In this document: one piece after another, positions 1 to 11,193 of the stretch
Numbering within the stretch: the first letter of the stretch is position 1
How the letters are laid out: every line of letters starts with the position of its first letter
Origin: Sipunculus nudus
Lineage: Eukaryota; Annelida; Sipuncula; Golfingiida; Sipunculidae
Assembly: GCA_026874595.1 (NCBI GenBank)
Contig: CM049317.1
Span: 60,176,618 to 60,240,617 of the forward strand
Reading direction: 5' to 3'
DNA length: 64,000 nt
Made by a program: the position numbers and the translations under genes
Notes under the pieces: model-generated
What the model was told of the DNA's origin: nothing
The model's input: only the letters and a program-made list of their open reading frames with translations
The model's database searches: none

Positions 1-310
1 TGGCTATCGAGAGTGAGGAAGAGCAGTTGTATTTAGAAGACATTATAAGAAAGAACAGTTCTCTGCAACCGAAAGGTAATTTCCGTTTGATATATATAGT
101 AAAACCCCACAAATACGACCCATCTCGGGGACTGACCAAATTTGGGGTTGTCGTATTTGGGAAATTCTAGGTTACCTGGATTGGGACCAAGAAAAATGGT
201 CGTAATTGTGGGGTTGTCGCAATTGTGGGGTGATCGCATGGCGGGATTTCACATAGACACATGTATTTTATTATACACATTTATAATTTGATATTATAGT
301 TTGAAAATTG

Positions 311-353
<43 letters not shown>

Positions 354-604
354 CTTCAGGTGGGCTTGATCAACAAGAAAGCCTTGGATACTGGACGGCA
401 GGCGTCTTCTACCAAAATAAATGGCGCTGGACAACAACAGAGATGGAAATCAAATACTCAAACTGGATGACAGGAAAACCGAGCCAGAATACCATTCATC
501 CAAGGCTGGAGCTGGTCATCACGAAAAATTTCATGTGGTCCAACAAGGTGTTGTCCAGCGTCAACTGGCAAGGTGCGATTTGTGAAATAGTTGTCGATAT
601 ATGA
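1..604 (+). CDS. C-type lectin-like domain protein, last two exons (partial)
   Basis: Two spliced exons are visible. Exon A (1..75) encodes the CTLD helix pattern LAIESEEEQLYLEDI and ends in phase 1 at a GT donor (GTAATT) at 76. Exon B starts at 360 after an AG acceptor and runs to a TGA at 602..604, giving a protein that ends ..AICEIVVDI. Exon B carries the fold's markers: YWTAGVFY, KWRWTTTE, YSNWMTGKPSQN and a final cysteine in AICEI. The splice joins in frame to make PKGGLDQQE. Known of the family: CTLDs bind sugars or proteins, and Ca2+-dependent sugar binding needs an EPN or QPD loop plus WND. Here the loop reads GKPSQN and the WND position reads WSN, so canonical Ca2+/sugar binding is doubtful (inference). 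The 5' part of the gene, with any signal peptide, lies outside the window. A diverged minisatellite begins just after the stop. Confidence 0.82.
310..353. repeat. (AAT)n microsatellite in lectin intron
   Basis: About 14 AAT/AATA triplets lie immediately 5' of the exon B acceptor of the lectin gene. The intron is 284 bp (76..359) and otherwise unremarkable. Confidence 0.9.
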
Positions 605-611
605 AAATCTA

Positions 612-895
612 TACATAATTTATATTTAAGATACCTCTGTACATAATTATTATTTACGGTAAATCTGTACATAATTATATTTACGATAAACCGGCACATA
701 ATTATTATTTACGGTAACTCAGTACATAATTATTACCTACGGTAAATATGTACATAGTTATTATTACGGTAAATCTGTAAAGAATTATTATTTTACGGTA
801 AAACAGTACATAATTATTATTTACGGTAAATCAGTGCAGAATTATTATTTACAGTAAATCTCTGAATAACTATTTTTTATGGTGAAATTGTATAT
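612..895. repeat. ~34-bp minisatellite in the lectin 3' region
   Basis: Seven to eight diverged units of a pattern with GTACATAATTATTATTTACG then GTAAATCT. Each unit contains the small palindrome TTTACGGTAAA. The array begins about 10 nt after the lectin stop codon, so it probably lies in the 3' UTR. Confidence 0.8.
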
Positions 896-1031
896 AATGA
901 TCTTTTTAATGAAATCAAATGGAATTGACATAAAAAGTTATTAATTCATATAAACTTACAAAAACATGTTTGTATTTGAAATGTATTTTATCATCAAGTG
1001 CCTAGGTCATCAAGCTATAGAAACCAGTCTT

Positions 1032-4000
1032 AATTTCCAATACAATAGTTTTCATATTCTTTTAAATGTTTTGGTCCATTAGATTTTTGTATTATGAGGT
1101 AATGTCATTATTAAACCACTTTGGATCGCTACCAACCATGGTAGACATGTTGTTGTATGAGAATGTTAATTTTTTTAAATTTACGGTTTAAAGATATAAT
1201 GAACAGCTGGTATACCCCAATGCAACCATTACACGGGGAAGGTCTTGTTATCCTTCAGCAAAAGGCTGTGATACACCGTCATTAAATTTTTTTCAAAAAG
1301 GTTGAATATCCAATGCATTGTATAAAAAAATGTTTCCATGTATAGTAATTATCAAACAGCGAAGATTTACTCATAGTTTTTGAGACACATTGGAATCTGC
1401 TTATACTGTTCATCAAACTATGATTTTCTTAATTATACAGTTTCCTCTAGCTAACTTTGATGCTGTATTTGGCTAATATACAGATGAATATATAATGGTG
1501 CTATACTGATTGCAGGAATCTCTCTTTAAATTATGTCATTCGACACTGATGTGCCCATACACATATAAAAGCTGATTCACATAACATTGATATATTTAAT
1601 ATAGTCAGCGAGGGGTTAAAATATTACTTTGAGACCATAGAACTGTATATGTTAAGGATTTAATAATTATTTTTTAATTATTTTTTAACAATAAAAATAA
1701 GTTAACTTTCACAATAATTATCTTGTTGTACAGGTGGCATGTAATGAACAGTGATCGGTGAATTATGATGAGGTTTAAATTATACTGACTGATCAAATAT
1801 CTGATGAATCCACCTGTACAACAGTGTTTAGTTGTATCAAGCTCTGTTCTGTTACAGTTATGCAGTGTTATGTATTTATTAGCTTGAAAAAATATGTATA
1901 TAAAACAAAATAAAATAACATACATCTGCCTAACATGGGCTTACACTGATACTAATCTAGGCTGTAACATTTTATTTACTTTCTGGGAATCACCATACTA
2001 AGAGCTTTTATCTCTTCCTATGAAAGGTGGGTGTAAACTCACTATTATGTCATGTTTGACTGTAACGTATCGTTTGGTCTCTGGAAATCACTGTACACAA
2101 AGGTTGCGGTTGTATTTCTTCCTTTGGAAGCTGAAGTGTTATAATATTGAAAACTAAAACTTTTTTTGAAACAAAAAGGAAGATGTGTATATTAGTTAAG
2201 TTTTAGAATCAAGATTGTGTCCATTTGAAGCAAGTTTATGTAATCTTTTGACACAATTATATAGGTCAATAGTCCTAAAGATCTTAACTACTATAGTATA
2301 CTAAGATACAGTGTTAACCATGCAGTGACGGGGATTCAACTTCTAGAATGAAAAAATTATACATTGGTACGTGTCGATATATTATGATAATTGGCATAAT
2401 TGGTTTTGCTCTATATTAATATGTTTTCGAGTGACCTAAATATAATAGCAAGACCACTATTCTATAATGTAGCAAATATCATAAGGATAATGGTTATACT
2501 GGTAATATTTTATTTTGATATAATATATTATTATGAACCAAATTGGGTAAAGATTGACCAATATTTAAAGCATATTCTGTGAAATGAAATTTTTCTCATG
2601 AGGTATAATTGATTAAATCATTTTAAAAAATGGATTCACTTAAATAACACTTATATAATTAGATTTAACATAAATTATAATTTTGTATCGGTTTTATATC
2701 AGAGTATAATTAAAGTATATAGGGCTATAATTAGGATCAAATCCTAAAACCATCTTATGTCGGTTAAATTATATAATTATTATTTCAAAGTGGCTCTCAG
2801 AACATGAACATAAAACAGATATTCAACCAGGTTTTAATACTGATCACTCTTCTGCTACTATTACATATGATATGAAATTAGTGCCAACCCAGCTTTATTA
2901 TGGGATACAATTTATTTTAAAATAAGAAGGGCATCCATAACTTATTCCTATAGACGAAATAGACAAAAAATAACAAAATTGAAACAACCTGAAAATAGAC
3001 AAAAAATAATTGAAGAGCAATATGCAAATAACCAAGATGATGCTGAGATAGATAAGATAAAACAGAAAAAATTAGAAATTGAAAATATAGTCAAGGAAAA
3101 AAGACAGAAGGAGCAATATAAAGGTGTTAAACAAAATGGTTTAAAAAAAGGGCTGAAGACTTTCTAAATATTTTTTAAATCTTGAAAAAATGTTATATAA
3201 CAATAAGACTATTACTTAACTAATAATCATTTTGTAACATAACCCCGAGAGAATTAAAGAAAACAGAGAACTTTTATAAAATTTTGTATACTTCAATACA
3301 ATCAAAGTTAGATAGAAATCATTATGCAGAATTCTTTACACATTCACAAAAAAAAACTTACAGAAGACGAAAAAAGAATTCTGTGACACAGATTTGTCTG
3401 AAAATGAACTCTTGGAGTGTCTGAAATCTTTTAAAAATGAAATAAACCCTGGGACAGATGGTCTAACAGGTGAACTCTATCTATATTTCTGGGAAGATAT
3501 CAAACACGATTTGATTACTCCTCATCATCAATATTCATATAGAAAAGGAAAACTTAATACATTGTATCTCACAACGTCAAGGAATTATCACATTGATCCC
3601 AAAGAAATTAAAAGATCCACTTAAATTAAAGAATTGGAGGCCAACATCCCTACTTCATATTGTTTACAAGCTGCTCACTTAATGTATTGCACGAAGGTTA
3701 CAATAAGTCCTTCGAAGAACAAATCATCCAGATCAAACTGGATTTTAAAAAATCGTTATTTAGGAAGAAAGCCTTAATACAATATATAACGTAAATAACT
3801 ATTGCAGTAAAAAATAAGATTAAAGCTTACTTAATAAAGATTGATTTTGAATTTTTTTTATTTATAATCAAAGATTTTTAAGTCTTTCATTAATAAAATA
3901 TTTCTATATTATAATTTTGGGACTATATTGTGAAAGTGGGTTTAGATTTTGTCATCAATAATGGATCGAACTCCACGTTCTTTCAAATAAGCAGACGTGT

Positions 4001-5986
4001 ACGGCAAGGCGGGCTCATGTCGCTATATTTATTTATAATTTGTGCAGAAGTTTAAGCATCTAGAATTAGAAATAATCTTAATATTAAAGGTTAGAGATAA
4101 ACAATGCTAAAAATGTAATATCCCAACATGCAGATGATACAACTTTACTCACTAGAGGGGGAAGGATAAGTGATTGAAGCGACAATTGAGCAGTTTGAAA
4201 GATTTTACAAATTTAGTGGCTTAAAAATAAATATAGAAAACTTCTGTTATGCCGCTGGGAAATTATGATTATGGAAAAGAAGAAACAATGAATTTGGGGT
4301 TACAGTGAACAGATGGACCAATTGCAATTTAAGGAATCAATAGTAATAAATACACTCCAAAGTCTCAGCGAGCTCCAGTTTAGACTGTTAATAGGAAAAA
4401 TAAATAAATTAGTGGAAACATGGTCAAATCGACAGTTGACTCCTATTGGTAAAATCACAGTTATAAAATCTGACCTGGTCTCTCAATTACAGTATCAAAT
4501 ATATGTTTTACCAAACCAACCTGCCTCCATTATTAAACAGATCGAAACAATTCTGTTCAACTTTATATGGAACAGTTAGATGGGTAGAATTAAAAGAGAA
4601 ACCTTAATAGCACCTAAAGATAATGGTGGACTGGATATGAAAGATATACGATCAAAGTTACAAGCAACAAAAATCATGTGGATTAATAGATGATTAAATA
4701 CAGATATGAATTAAGAATGGAGGCAGTTAACTAATCAAAGCCTGAATAACTTAACTAAATTTTTATTTGCATGAAACATTAAAGCAGATGATCTAGAGCA
4801 GTTAAATTTATTAAAAAATGTTAACATCTTTTGGAAAGAAATAATATAAGAATGGTGCAAATATAAATTTGATATACCAGAAACAACAAATGAATATCTA
4901 AATCAATCACTATGTATAAATTCCCACATTTGAATTATTGGTAAAATTGTATTTTATAAAAAATATTATGATGCAGGGATTAATTATATTACCATTTGGT
5001 CGAGATGGCGAACAATACTTACTCACGGTATACTTTCCAGGAAATAAAAAAATATTTATGGTATTGAAATACACCAAATGAATACAACAATATTTTACAT
5101 TCAATCCCTGTAAAATAAAAAAAACTAAAACTTTGGTATTGTGACTTTACTTGTGAATACAAATTTGAAATAATATTAACAAGTTATTTCAAAAAGCTCA
5201 ACCAGTGTAGTCGATTTACATGGAAATTATAAGAAGAAAATATAGATCTCCAGTTCAAAGAATTTTAAAATGGCAGAAAGATTTGGCGGAATGCAACCAA
5301 ATAGTGTACTGGAAGCTTTCAGAAATACAGGTTTGACAATTATATCAACAAAACTAAGATATTTTCAATACAAAATATAGCATAGAATTTTAACTGTAAA
5401 TCCTTTCCTTGTAAAAGCGGGAATATAAGATGAGGATAATTGTACATTTTGATAAAAAAAAAAGATAGATTATTACATGTTTTTGTTGACTGTACAATAG
5501 TAGAAGATTTGTGGACATTTGTGTCATTATGGTTGAAGAGTTTTCATATACATATGAGTTTTTTATAGAAAAAAAATTCTGAATAATAGCACGGATAATT
5601 TGTTAGATAAAATTTTTCTTTTAATGAAATTTTATATATATACTACAAAAAGTAAAGAACAGTCTTTAACCAGTAACTATGCCGTACATTTTATTAAAAT
5701 ATATTATTGTGTTGAAAAATAGCTAGCTATATTAAAAGGAAAATTAACTGTACATAAAACTCTGAGGAGTTAGTTATATAGTGTTCCTGGAGAAACAAAT
5801 TAAATTTTGACAGGAGAAACAATTGGTGATTGCATGATTGTGGATGTTTTGTCTGTTTTTGTGATATATGTTAGGTGATACAATGTTTATGTAAACAAAG
5901 TATAATGATGTTATGTAAAAATAGACGTCATGCATGTTTTATTGTTTGTACAGTACTGTAAGACTGGTTTCTTGTGAATAAAAAAA
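1032..5986 (+). mobile_element. Decayed L1-like (Tx1/L1 group) LINE
   Basis: From about 2790 the + strand shows broken pieces of L1-type ORF2 in order: the end of the endonuclease (FNTDHSS, ~2830), the EN-RT linker (2979..3167), reverse transcriptase N-part (INPGTDGLTGELY, 3394..3624), RVRQG-like and degenerate Y/HADD segments (~3990..4140), and the C-terminal part (FNFIWNS ... GGLDMKDIRSKLQATKIMW, 4313..4700). Many stops and frameshifts make it dead. It ends in TTCTTGTGAATAAAAAAAA, the same 3' terminus as the LINE at 55863..61480. ATAGAAACCAGTCTT occurs exactly at 1017..1031 and again right after the A-tail at 5987..6001, which looks like a 15-nt target duplication and sets these bounds. The 1032..2790 part is too decayed to recognise as ORF1/EN, so the 5' limit is less certain than the 3' limit. 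Confidence 0.68.
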
Positions 5987-6001
5987 ATAGAAACCAGTCT
6001 T

Positions 6002-6488
6002 GGAAGAATTTGTTTATTAAATATAATATTTGATTCTTGAAACAGAAAAAAATCAAGAGATAACAATAGAGAGCTACATGCATTTAAAAATCAAATTTTA
6101 CACTAAAATAGGGCCTATACAAATGAGACTCAGAGATTTTCCACGGTCTTTCCCCCAGTTTGAGCGCACCTAAGGTCGTGCTTAACGGCCATGTTTCAGT
6201 CACAAACGAGTGCGCTTTCGGGGGTAGGAGCTTTAAATCTGGATGTTTTGACGAGCTTTGAAACCACGCCTGGTTCATTCAAGGAAACATATTAATTAAG
6301 ATGGTCATGTTTATTTTCGAAATTTCCTATATAAAATGAATTGTATTGTTACGGGTTTTTTTTAATTTATATATTCTTAAATAACAGTGTAAAAGATCGA
6401 AAAGAAGATATTTCTACTCTTGGTGTCGTAAGCACATACTGAGACGACCGAGTTAAGAAAATGGTTGACGAAATCATGCAGGTTAAGC
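6002..6488. other. Intergenic, nothing recognised
   Basis: No coding signal with family resemblance, no tandem repeat and no terminal repeats were seen in this stretch. Confidence 0.5.
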
Positions 6489-6492
6489 TTAA

Positions 6493-7604
6493 GCCTGTGT
6501 TTCCATCTCCACGTTTTAATGTTAGCATATCATATCGTACTCATTTGTATGTTTTGACACTGTAGTGAATCCATGTGTCCGTCAGCGTACTGGCATACGT
6601 ATGTGCGCATATATATGCATGAAAATCGACACAGGAGTGATTTTCACGCATTAGGTCTGCGGGAACTCATGATTAAGGATAAAATGACGTCACTCCACCG
6701 CCTTTTGAGGAAGACCTGTTAGATCCACTCTATCTTAATATTATATACTTCTGCCAGTTTACGCATACAGGGAAACAGCTATTTTTTCACGCTTATATAT
6801 ATATACGCATATACGCATACATAGAAACACAGCTTTTTATTATATATTCAGGAATGGTAGTGTTATATGGAAGCAAAATAAACTTCTCAGTTCCAGATCT
6901 TAGAACGTTGTTGCTTATTTTACAATCATTGTGTCGATGAGTACACGAATCTCCATCAGAGTGTTACTGTCGCACTATACGCTTCGGTGGCGTTACTCGG
7001 AACACCTCACTTCATCCTCGAGTATCATCGGTAGAATACGAATAAAGCCGAGGATTTCCGAGTGACGTATTTCGTAAGCGCGTCGCGGAATGGTATCTTT
7101 ATCTTATCGATGCTGTAGGATCACTTTCCAAGATAAGCTACGATTCCATAATCGCGTATGCGAACTCGAAGACGAACGCAAATATCGCGATCCATTCACG
7201 GGTATTTCCATATAAGTGATGCTACACGCAATTTCTAGTCTTTTATGTACAATACATTTCAAAAATTTTGATTTCATCGGGTGAATTTTGTATATTTTTA
7301 CACAGTGGATATTCTAGAATAAATGGCATGTTCGAATCTGTATTTATCTGAAAATATTAATATGGCGAGACCTGTCACACCACTTACCATGATAATCCCT
7401 ATAACCTTGATAAATACGTTTATGTTTGACATTCGTTAGGATAATAAAGAAATTCTTACCAGATTCCAGATTTTTCGGAGAGAATACGCCTACCTTTTCA
7501 GAAAATCGCGCTCGTTTACGTGTTTATTGAAACGCTCAGTGATATGACCACATGAGCGATTTTTATCGCGCTTGGGTTCACTTTCCCGCAAATGGAAACG
7601 CAGC
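6493..7604. mobile_element. 1,112-bp TTAA-flanked non-autonomous DNA transposon
   Basis: The left end is TTAA followed by GCCTGTGTTTCCAT (from 6489). The right end is ATGGAAACGCAGC followed by TTAA (7605..7608). The inverted ends match apart from one indel and one substitution. TTAA target duplication is a hallmark of piggyBac and Kolobok superfamilies. No transposase is recognisable inside, so it is non-autonomous. The interior is richer in CpG than its surroundings, especially 6960..7220, and holds an internal inverted repeat (GTTACTCGGAA / TTCCGAGTGAC) near 6985..7065. Confidence 0.6.
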
Positions 7605-8105
7605 TTAATTAAACTCTGTTGGATGATGAACAATCTGTGCATAGAATTTTGCATTGTTTGGAATAAATGCCCCTTTCGGGTTTAGATATTTCATTTTGTA
7701 TTTTCATTTTTTTTAATAAAACACCTCGAAGTGTGCAAATACTAACAAGTGACCCATGACGCTCAGCTGACTAGGAAGAGATTCACAAAATGAATTTTAT
7801 CATCTGAATGCCAAATTCTGAAGGTGGTACCCCCATTCAACTGTAGCAATTAAAGTTCTTTAGAATCAACAAGAAAAAAAGTTTCATGATAATTTGTCCA
7901 GCAATTCTCATGAATTCTATCCTTTTTGTATGCAGTCAGCTGACCTAAAAATTACCATGCACATTTTTGAAGGACATTCCTGGATGTCAAGAAAGAAGAT
8001 TCTAGGCCCAACAGTTTCTGGCCAGTTATATAGTTCACCATGACCTAATATCAGGTTTCCATAGAGATTGCCCAAGATGTTTTTGGCCGGTAGCACGCAA
8101 AATAT

Positions 8106-8120
8106 AGGTCACCATGACCT
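8106..8120. promoter_or_regulatory. Perfect palindromic estrogen-response-element-like site
   Basis: AGGTCACCATGACCT is an exact inverted repeat of AGGTCA with a 3-nt spacer, the classical steroid (estrogen) receptor palindrome. It lies inside a dispersed repeat unit. The match is direct; regulatory activity is not shown. Confidence 0.5.
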
Positions 8121-8250
8121 TGTTTCAGGCGTCCATGAATATTGCCCAAGATATTACATTGGAGGATTTTAAGGCCAGCAGATACAATTTGTGCCCATCT
8201 GATTATCAGGGTGCTAAAATCATGTCTTTGACCCAAAGTTCACAGAATAT

Positions 8251-8265
8251 AGGTCACCATGACCT
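8251..8265. promoter_or_regulatory. Second perfect ERE-like palindrome
   Basis: The same 15-mer AGGTCACCATGACCT occurs 145 nt after the first, in the next repeat unit. Degenerate versions sit at the same place in other copies (about 8035, 10010, 16065, 48376 and 48631). Confidence 0.5.
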
Positions 8266-8910
8266 ATATTCAGTTTCCTGCCTGAATGTAATGTTAGAAT
8301 ATTCTAGGCCTAGTGGATACAATTTGTGCAACGTCTGACTGACTGAGTGCTCAAAAACATGTTTTCAGCCTGTAGTTCATAAAATATAGCTAACCATGGT
8401 CAGGTCACAGGTTACCTATTTTCAGGTTTCTTAGGAGATTTGACTAGGACATCCAAGGATATACAGTTAGACGTTTCTAGGTCTAACCATTACAATTTGT
8501 GCCTTGATAACGGATTGACTGCATCATCTGAAGGTCTAAAAAAATTAAGAAAAAATACAGGTGGCACCACCTGTCTTAAGGAAATTATGCAACACACAAT
8601 GATCAATATGAATGGGAGTAATCATGGGAATCAATGCATTAGTTTTTCAAATACTGGAGCTTTTGTATAACATTTTTAATCATTCTGGAGGGTGTTTTGA
8701 GCCCCAAAGCTCAGAGGTTATAGGTCACAAAACCCTAATTTCAGGTATCCGATGAGATATTTCATAAATCTCCATGGGTATAATGTTAGTAGATTCTAGG
8801 CCTAGTCGATATAAATTTGAAAACCTGAAAATTTTTTCAATGTTTTTATTATTCTGGGTTGGGGGTGGGGGGTTGGACTTTCGAGCCCCATAGCTCGGGG
8901 AATATAGGAT

Positions 8911-9870
8911 CAAGGAGTTTACAGGGATGGAGTATCAAGTGAGAGTCTGGCCGTGTCGGATGTTGCTGACGGGGGTCATAAAACTCGCTGCTCTAAGGCA
9001 CAAAGAGATGCCGCTGATAAGCCCGGTGCTAATTGATACAGCGCGAGAGACCCCCCTTCGGCGTGACTTTGGAACAGCACGTTATAGTACCGGTATTTTT
9101 TTATAAATATTGTGACAAGGATGGATAAGTTTCTCCCAAATTTTATCCCTGGCAGTATTTAATATAAAATTTTAAACAATCATAAGTTTGAACACCATAT
9201 TTTCATATTTGTGGGAATCGTGTGTGAAGCTATTGTTGCTAATAACGCCTGAGCTATAGCTTGGCTGCGGTAAATATGGGCGATAATAAAAGAACAACGC
9301 CGTAAGTGACAGAGGTGGCGATGGCTCACTGTTATCCATCAAAATGAAAGTCATCCGATCATAAGCGCCAATTTTTTTTATCGACGGAACACTATAATAC
9401 ACGGCTAATTATTAATATTAGTCAGAAGTGTGGGAACTGATGGAATTATTTATAATTCCGAAGTTATTCAGGGAAAATAGGGTTTACACTGACCAGTCGT
9501 CCGTCATGAATCACGGCAGAAGTTGATGTAGAGTGACCGCATCTATCCTTAAATTCATCAAGTGATTCATCAACACGAGACCTTTCTAGATATATATGTT
9601 GCGCATAATTCTTGACAAAACAAACCATTTGCGCATTCATAATTCCGGTCAATGTTATTCCTGTGATTTACTGCTCAGTTACTGGATATATCGCTCTCCG
9701 CTTCAACGAGCTACAGCGGACCACAGAAGTAACATCTAGCAGGCTCGCTTTATCAAAGGCGGTGCCGCCGCTGCGCCTGACACCGCAGCACAATAGGCGC
9801 ACAATAGAGTTAATGCGCTTATCATGTCAGGGCTTCTGACAGTTGTTACTCCATCCCTGTAAACTTCTCG
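8911..9870. mobile_element. 960-bp DNA transposon with ~20-bp TIRs, nested in the dispersed repeat
   Basis: The left end reads GAGTTTACAGGGATGGAGTA (8915) and the right end is its complement, TACTCCATCCCTGTAAACTTC. ATAGGAT flanks both sides (8904..8910 and 9871..9877), with a looser match to about 11 nt, as expected of a 7..11-bp target duplication. The host repeat resumes immediately at 9871, confirming an insertion. A GC-rich stretch lies near the right end (9760..9800). No transposase was recognised. A long target duplication and no CACTA/TTAA/TA signature would fit a hAT-like or Mutator-like non-autonomous element (inference). Confidence 0.68.
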
Positions 9871-10860
9871 ATAGGATACAGTGAACTTATTTCTGGTTTC
9901 TACGGAGATTTTTCCTGGTGTAATGTTTGTAGGTTCTAGGCCATGTGGATACAAAATTTGCCGCATCTTATTGACTGGATGCTCAAAATATATTGTAGTT
10001 TGCAAAATATAGGTTACCATGACCTAATTACAGGTTTCCAAGAAGACTGGCCTAGGACCCCCCCCCCCCCCCCCCCGGGATGTACAGTAAGAAGTTTCTA
10101 GGGCTAACGCTACGAATTGTGTCCTGTTAACGCACGAACTTCTTCATCTGAAAGTCTAAAAAGTAGATATAAAATGCGTAAAAATAGAAAAAATACAGGT
10201 GGCGCCATCAGTCTTCAGGAAAGGAAAAAACACTCCATGATAAATATGCATGGATAAAAAATATTTGCAATCAAGACATTAGTTATTCCGATATCGGAGC
10301 ATTTGTATCATTTTTTAAAATTATTGTTGGGGTACTTTGGAGCCTAATAACTCAAAGGACATGGGTAACAGAGATCTAATTTCAGGTTTCCAAGGAGATT
10401 TATTGTGAACCTGCCTCGATTTAAAGTGAGAAGATTCCAGGTCTAGTGGTTACGATTTGTACCCTGTTAACAGTTTGGGCATTTTTTGAAGGTGCGTAAA
10501 AATTAAAAAAATACAGTGGGCACCACCAGTCTACAGGAACTGATGAAACTCCACATGATCAATATGAATGCCAATAACCATGGCCATCAGTGCTGTAGTT
10601 ATTGAGATACTGCAGTTTTTTTAATGAAATTTTTTACTTCTCTGTGGAGTAATTTGGAACCCCGTAGCTCGATGGATGTGAGTAACAGACACCTAATTTC
10701 GAGTTTCCAAGGAGGTTTTTTTATGGACCTGCCTGGATGTCAAGTATGAATATACCAGGTAAAGCGGTTACGAATTGTTGACTGTGACCGGACGGACGGA
10801 CGGCCCGACAGGCGGACGGATAGACAGACGGACGACGGACAAAGAGTTATCACTTTAGCT
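9871..10860. repeat. Dispersed repeat family (right part)
   Basis: This continues the family of 7740..8903 with further units (10380..10480, 10650..10760) and ends in a run of GGACGGACGG/GACAGACGG motifs (10785..10845) followed by TTTAGCTCAGATGA. A poly-C run of about 18 lies at 10058..10076. Confidence 0.7.
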
Positions 10861-10929
10861 CAGATGACTTTAAGTGAGCTTAGCTAAAAATGACACAAAT
10901 ATATTATATAAATATATATAGCTAAAAAT

Positions 10930-10931
<2 letters not shown>

Positions 10932-11007
<76 letters not shown>
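10932..11007. repeat. (TA)n(GA)n compound microsatellite
   Basis: About 18 TA dinucleotides pass directly into about 18 GA dinucleotides. Long open frames on both strands here are low-complexity artefacts. Confidence 0.95.
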
Positions 11008-11143
11008 TGGAAATTGTATACCCAGATGGCTATTCACATATATATATGTATATATATCAATACACGTAAAACAATACATGTATATGATCTGGATATCATT
11101 TATTCACCATAACATATGTACATATTGAACAATACACAATAAC

Positions 11144-11144
<1 letters not shown>

Positions 11145-11190
<46 letters not shown>
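11145..11190. repeat. (TA)n microsatellite
   Basis: Twenty-three uninterrupted TA units. Confidence 0.95.

Positions 11191-11193
<3 letters not shown>

Larger units (their letters stand above)
7740..8903. repeat. Dispersed/tandem repeat family carrying ERE palindromes (left part)
   Basis: Imperfect units repeat a fixed order of phrases: 'ATGACGCTCAGCTGA' head, 'AGGTCACCATGACCTA', 'TTTCAGGTTTCC..GGAGAT', 'TTCTAGGCCTAGTGGATACAA', 'TTTGTGCC', and 'GGTGGCACCACC'. Related copies occur at 9871..10860, 15890..16190, 48270..48830 and 62040..62170. Short open frames here are chance. No coding domain was recognised. The TIR element at 8911..9870 interrupts it. Confidence 0.75.

Noticed and set aside
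600-900. CRISPR-like array
   Set aside because: Units are contiguous and diverged with no unique spacers; it is a minisatellite in an animal genome.
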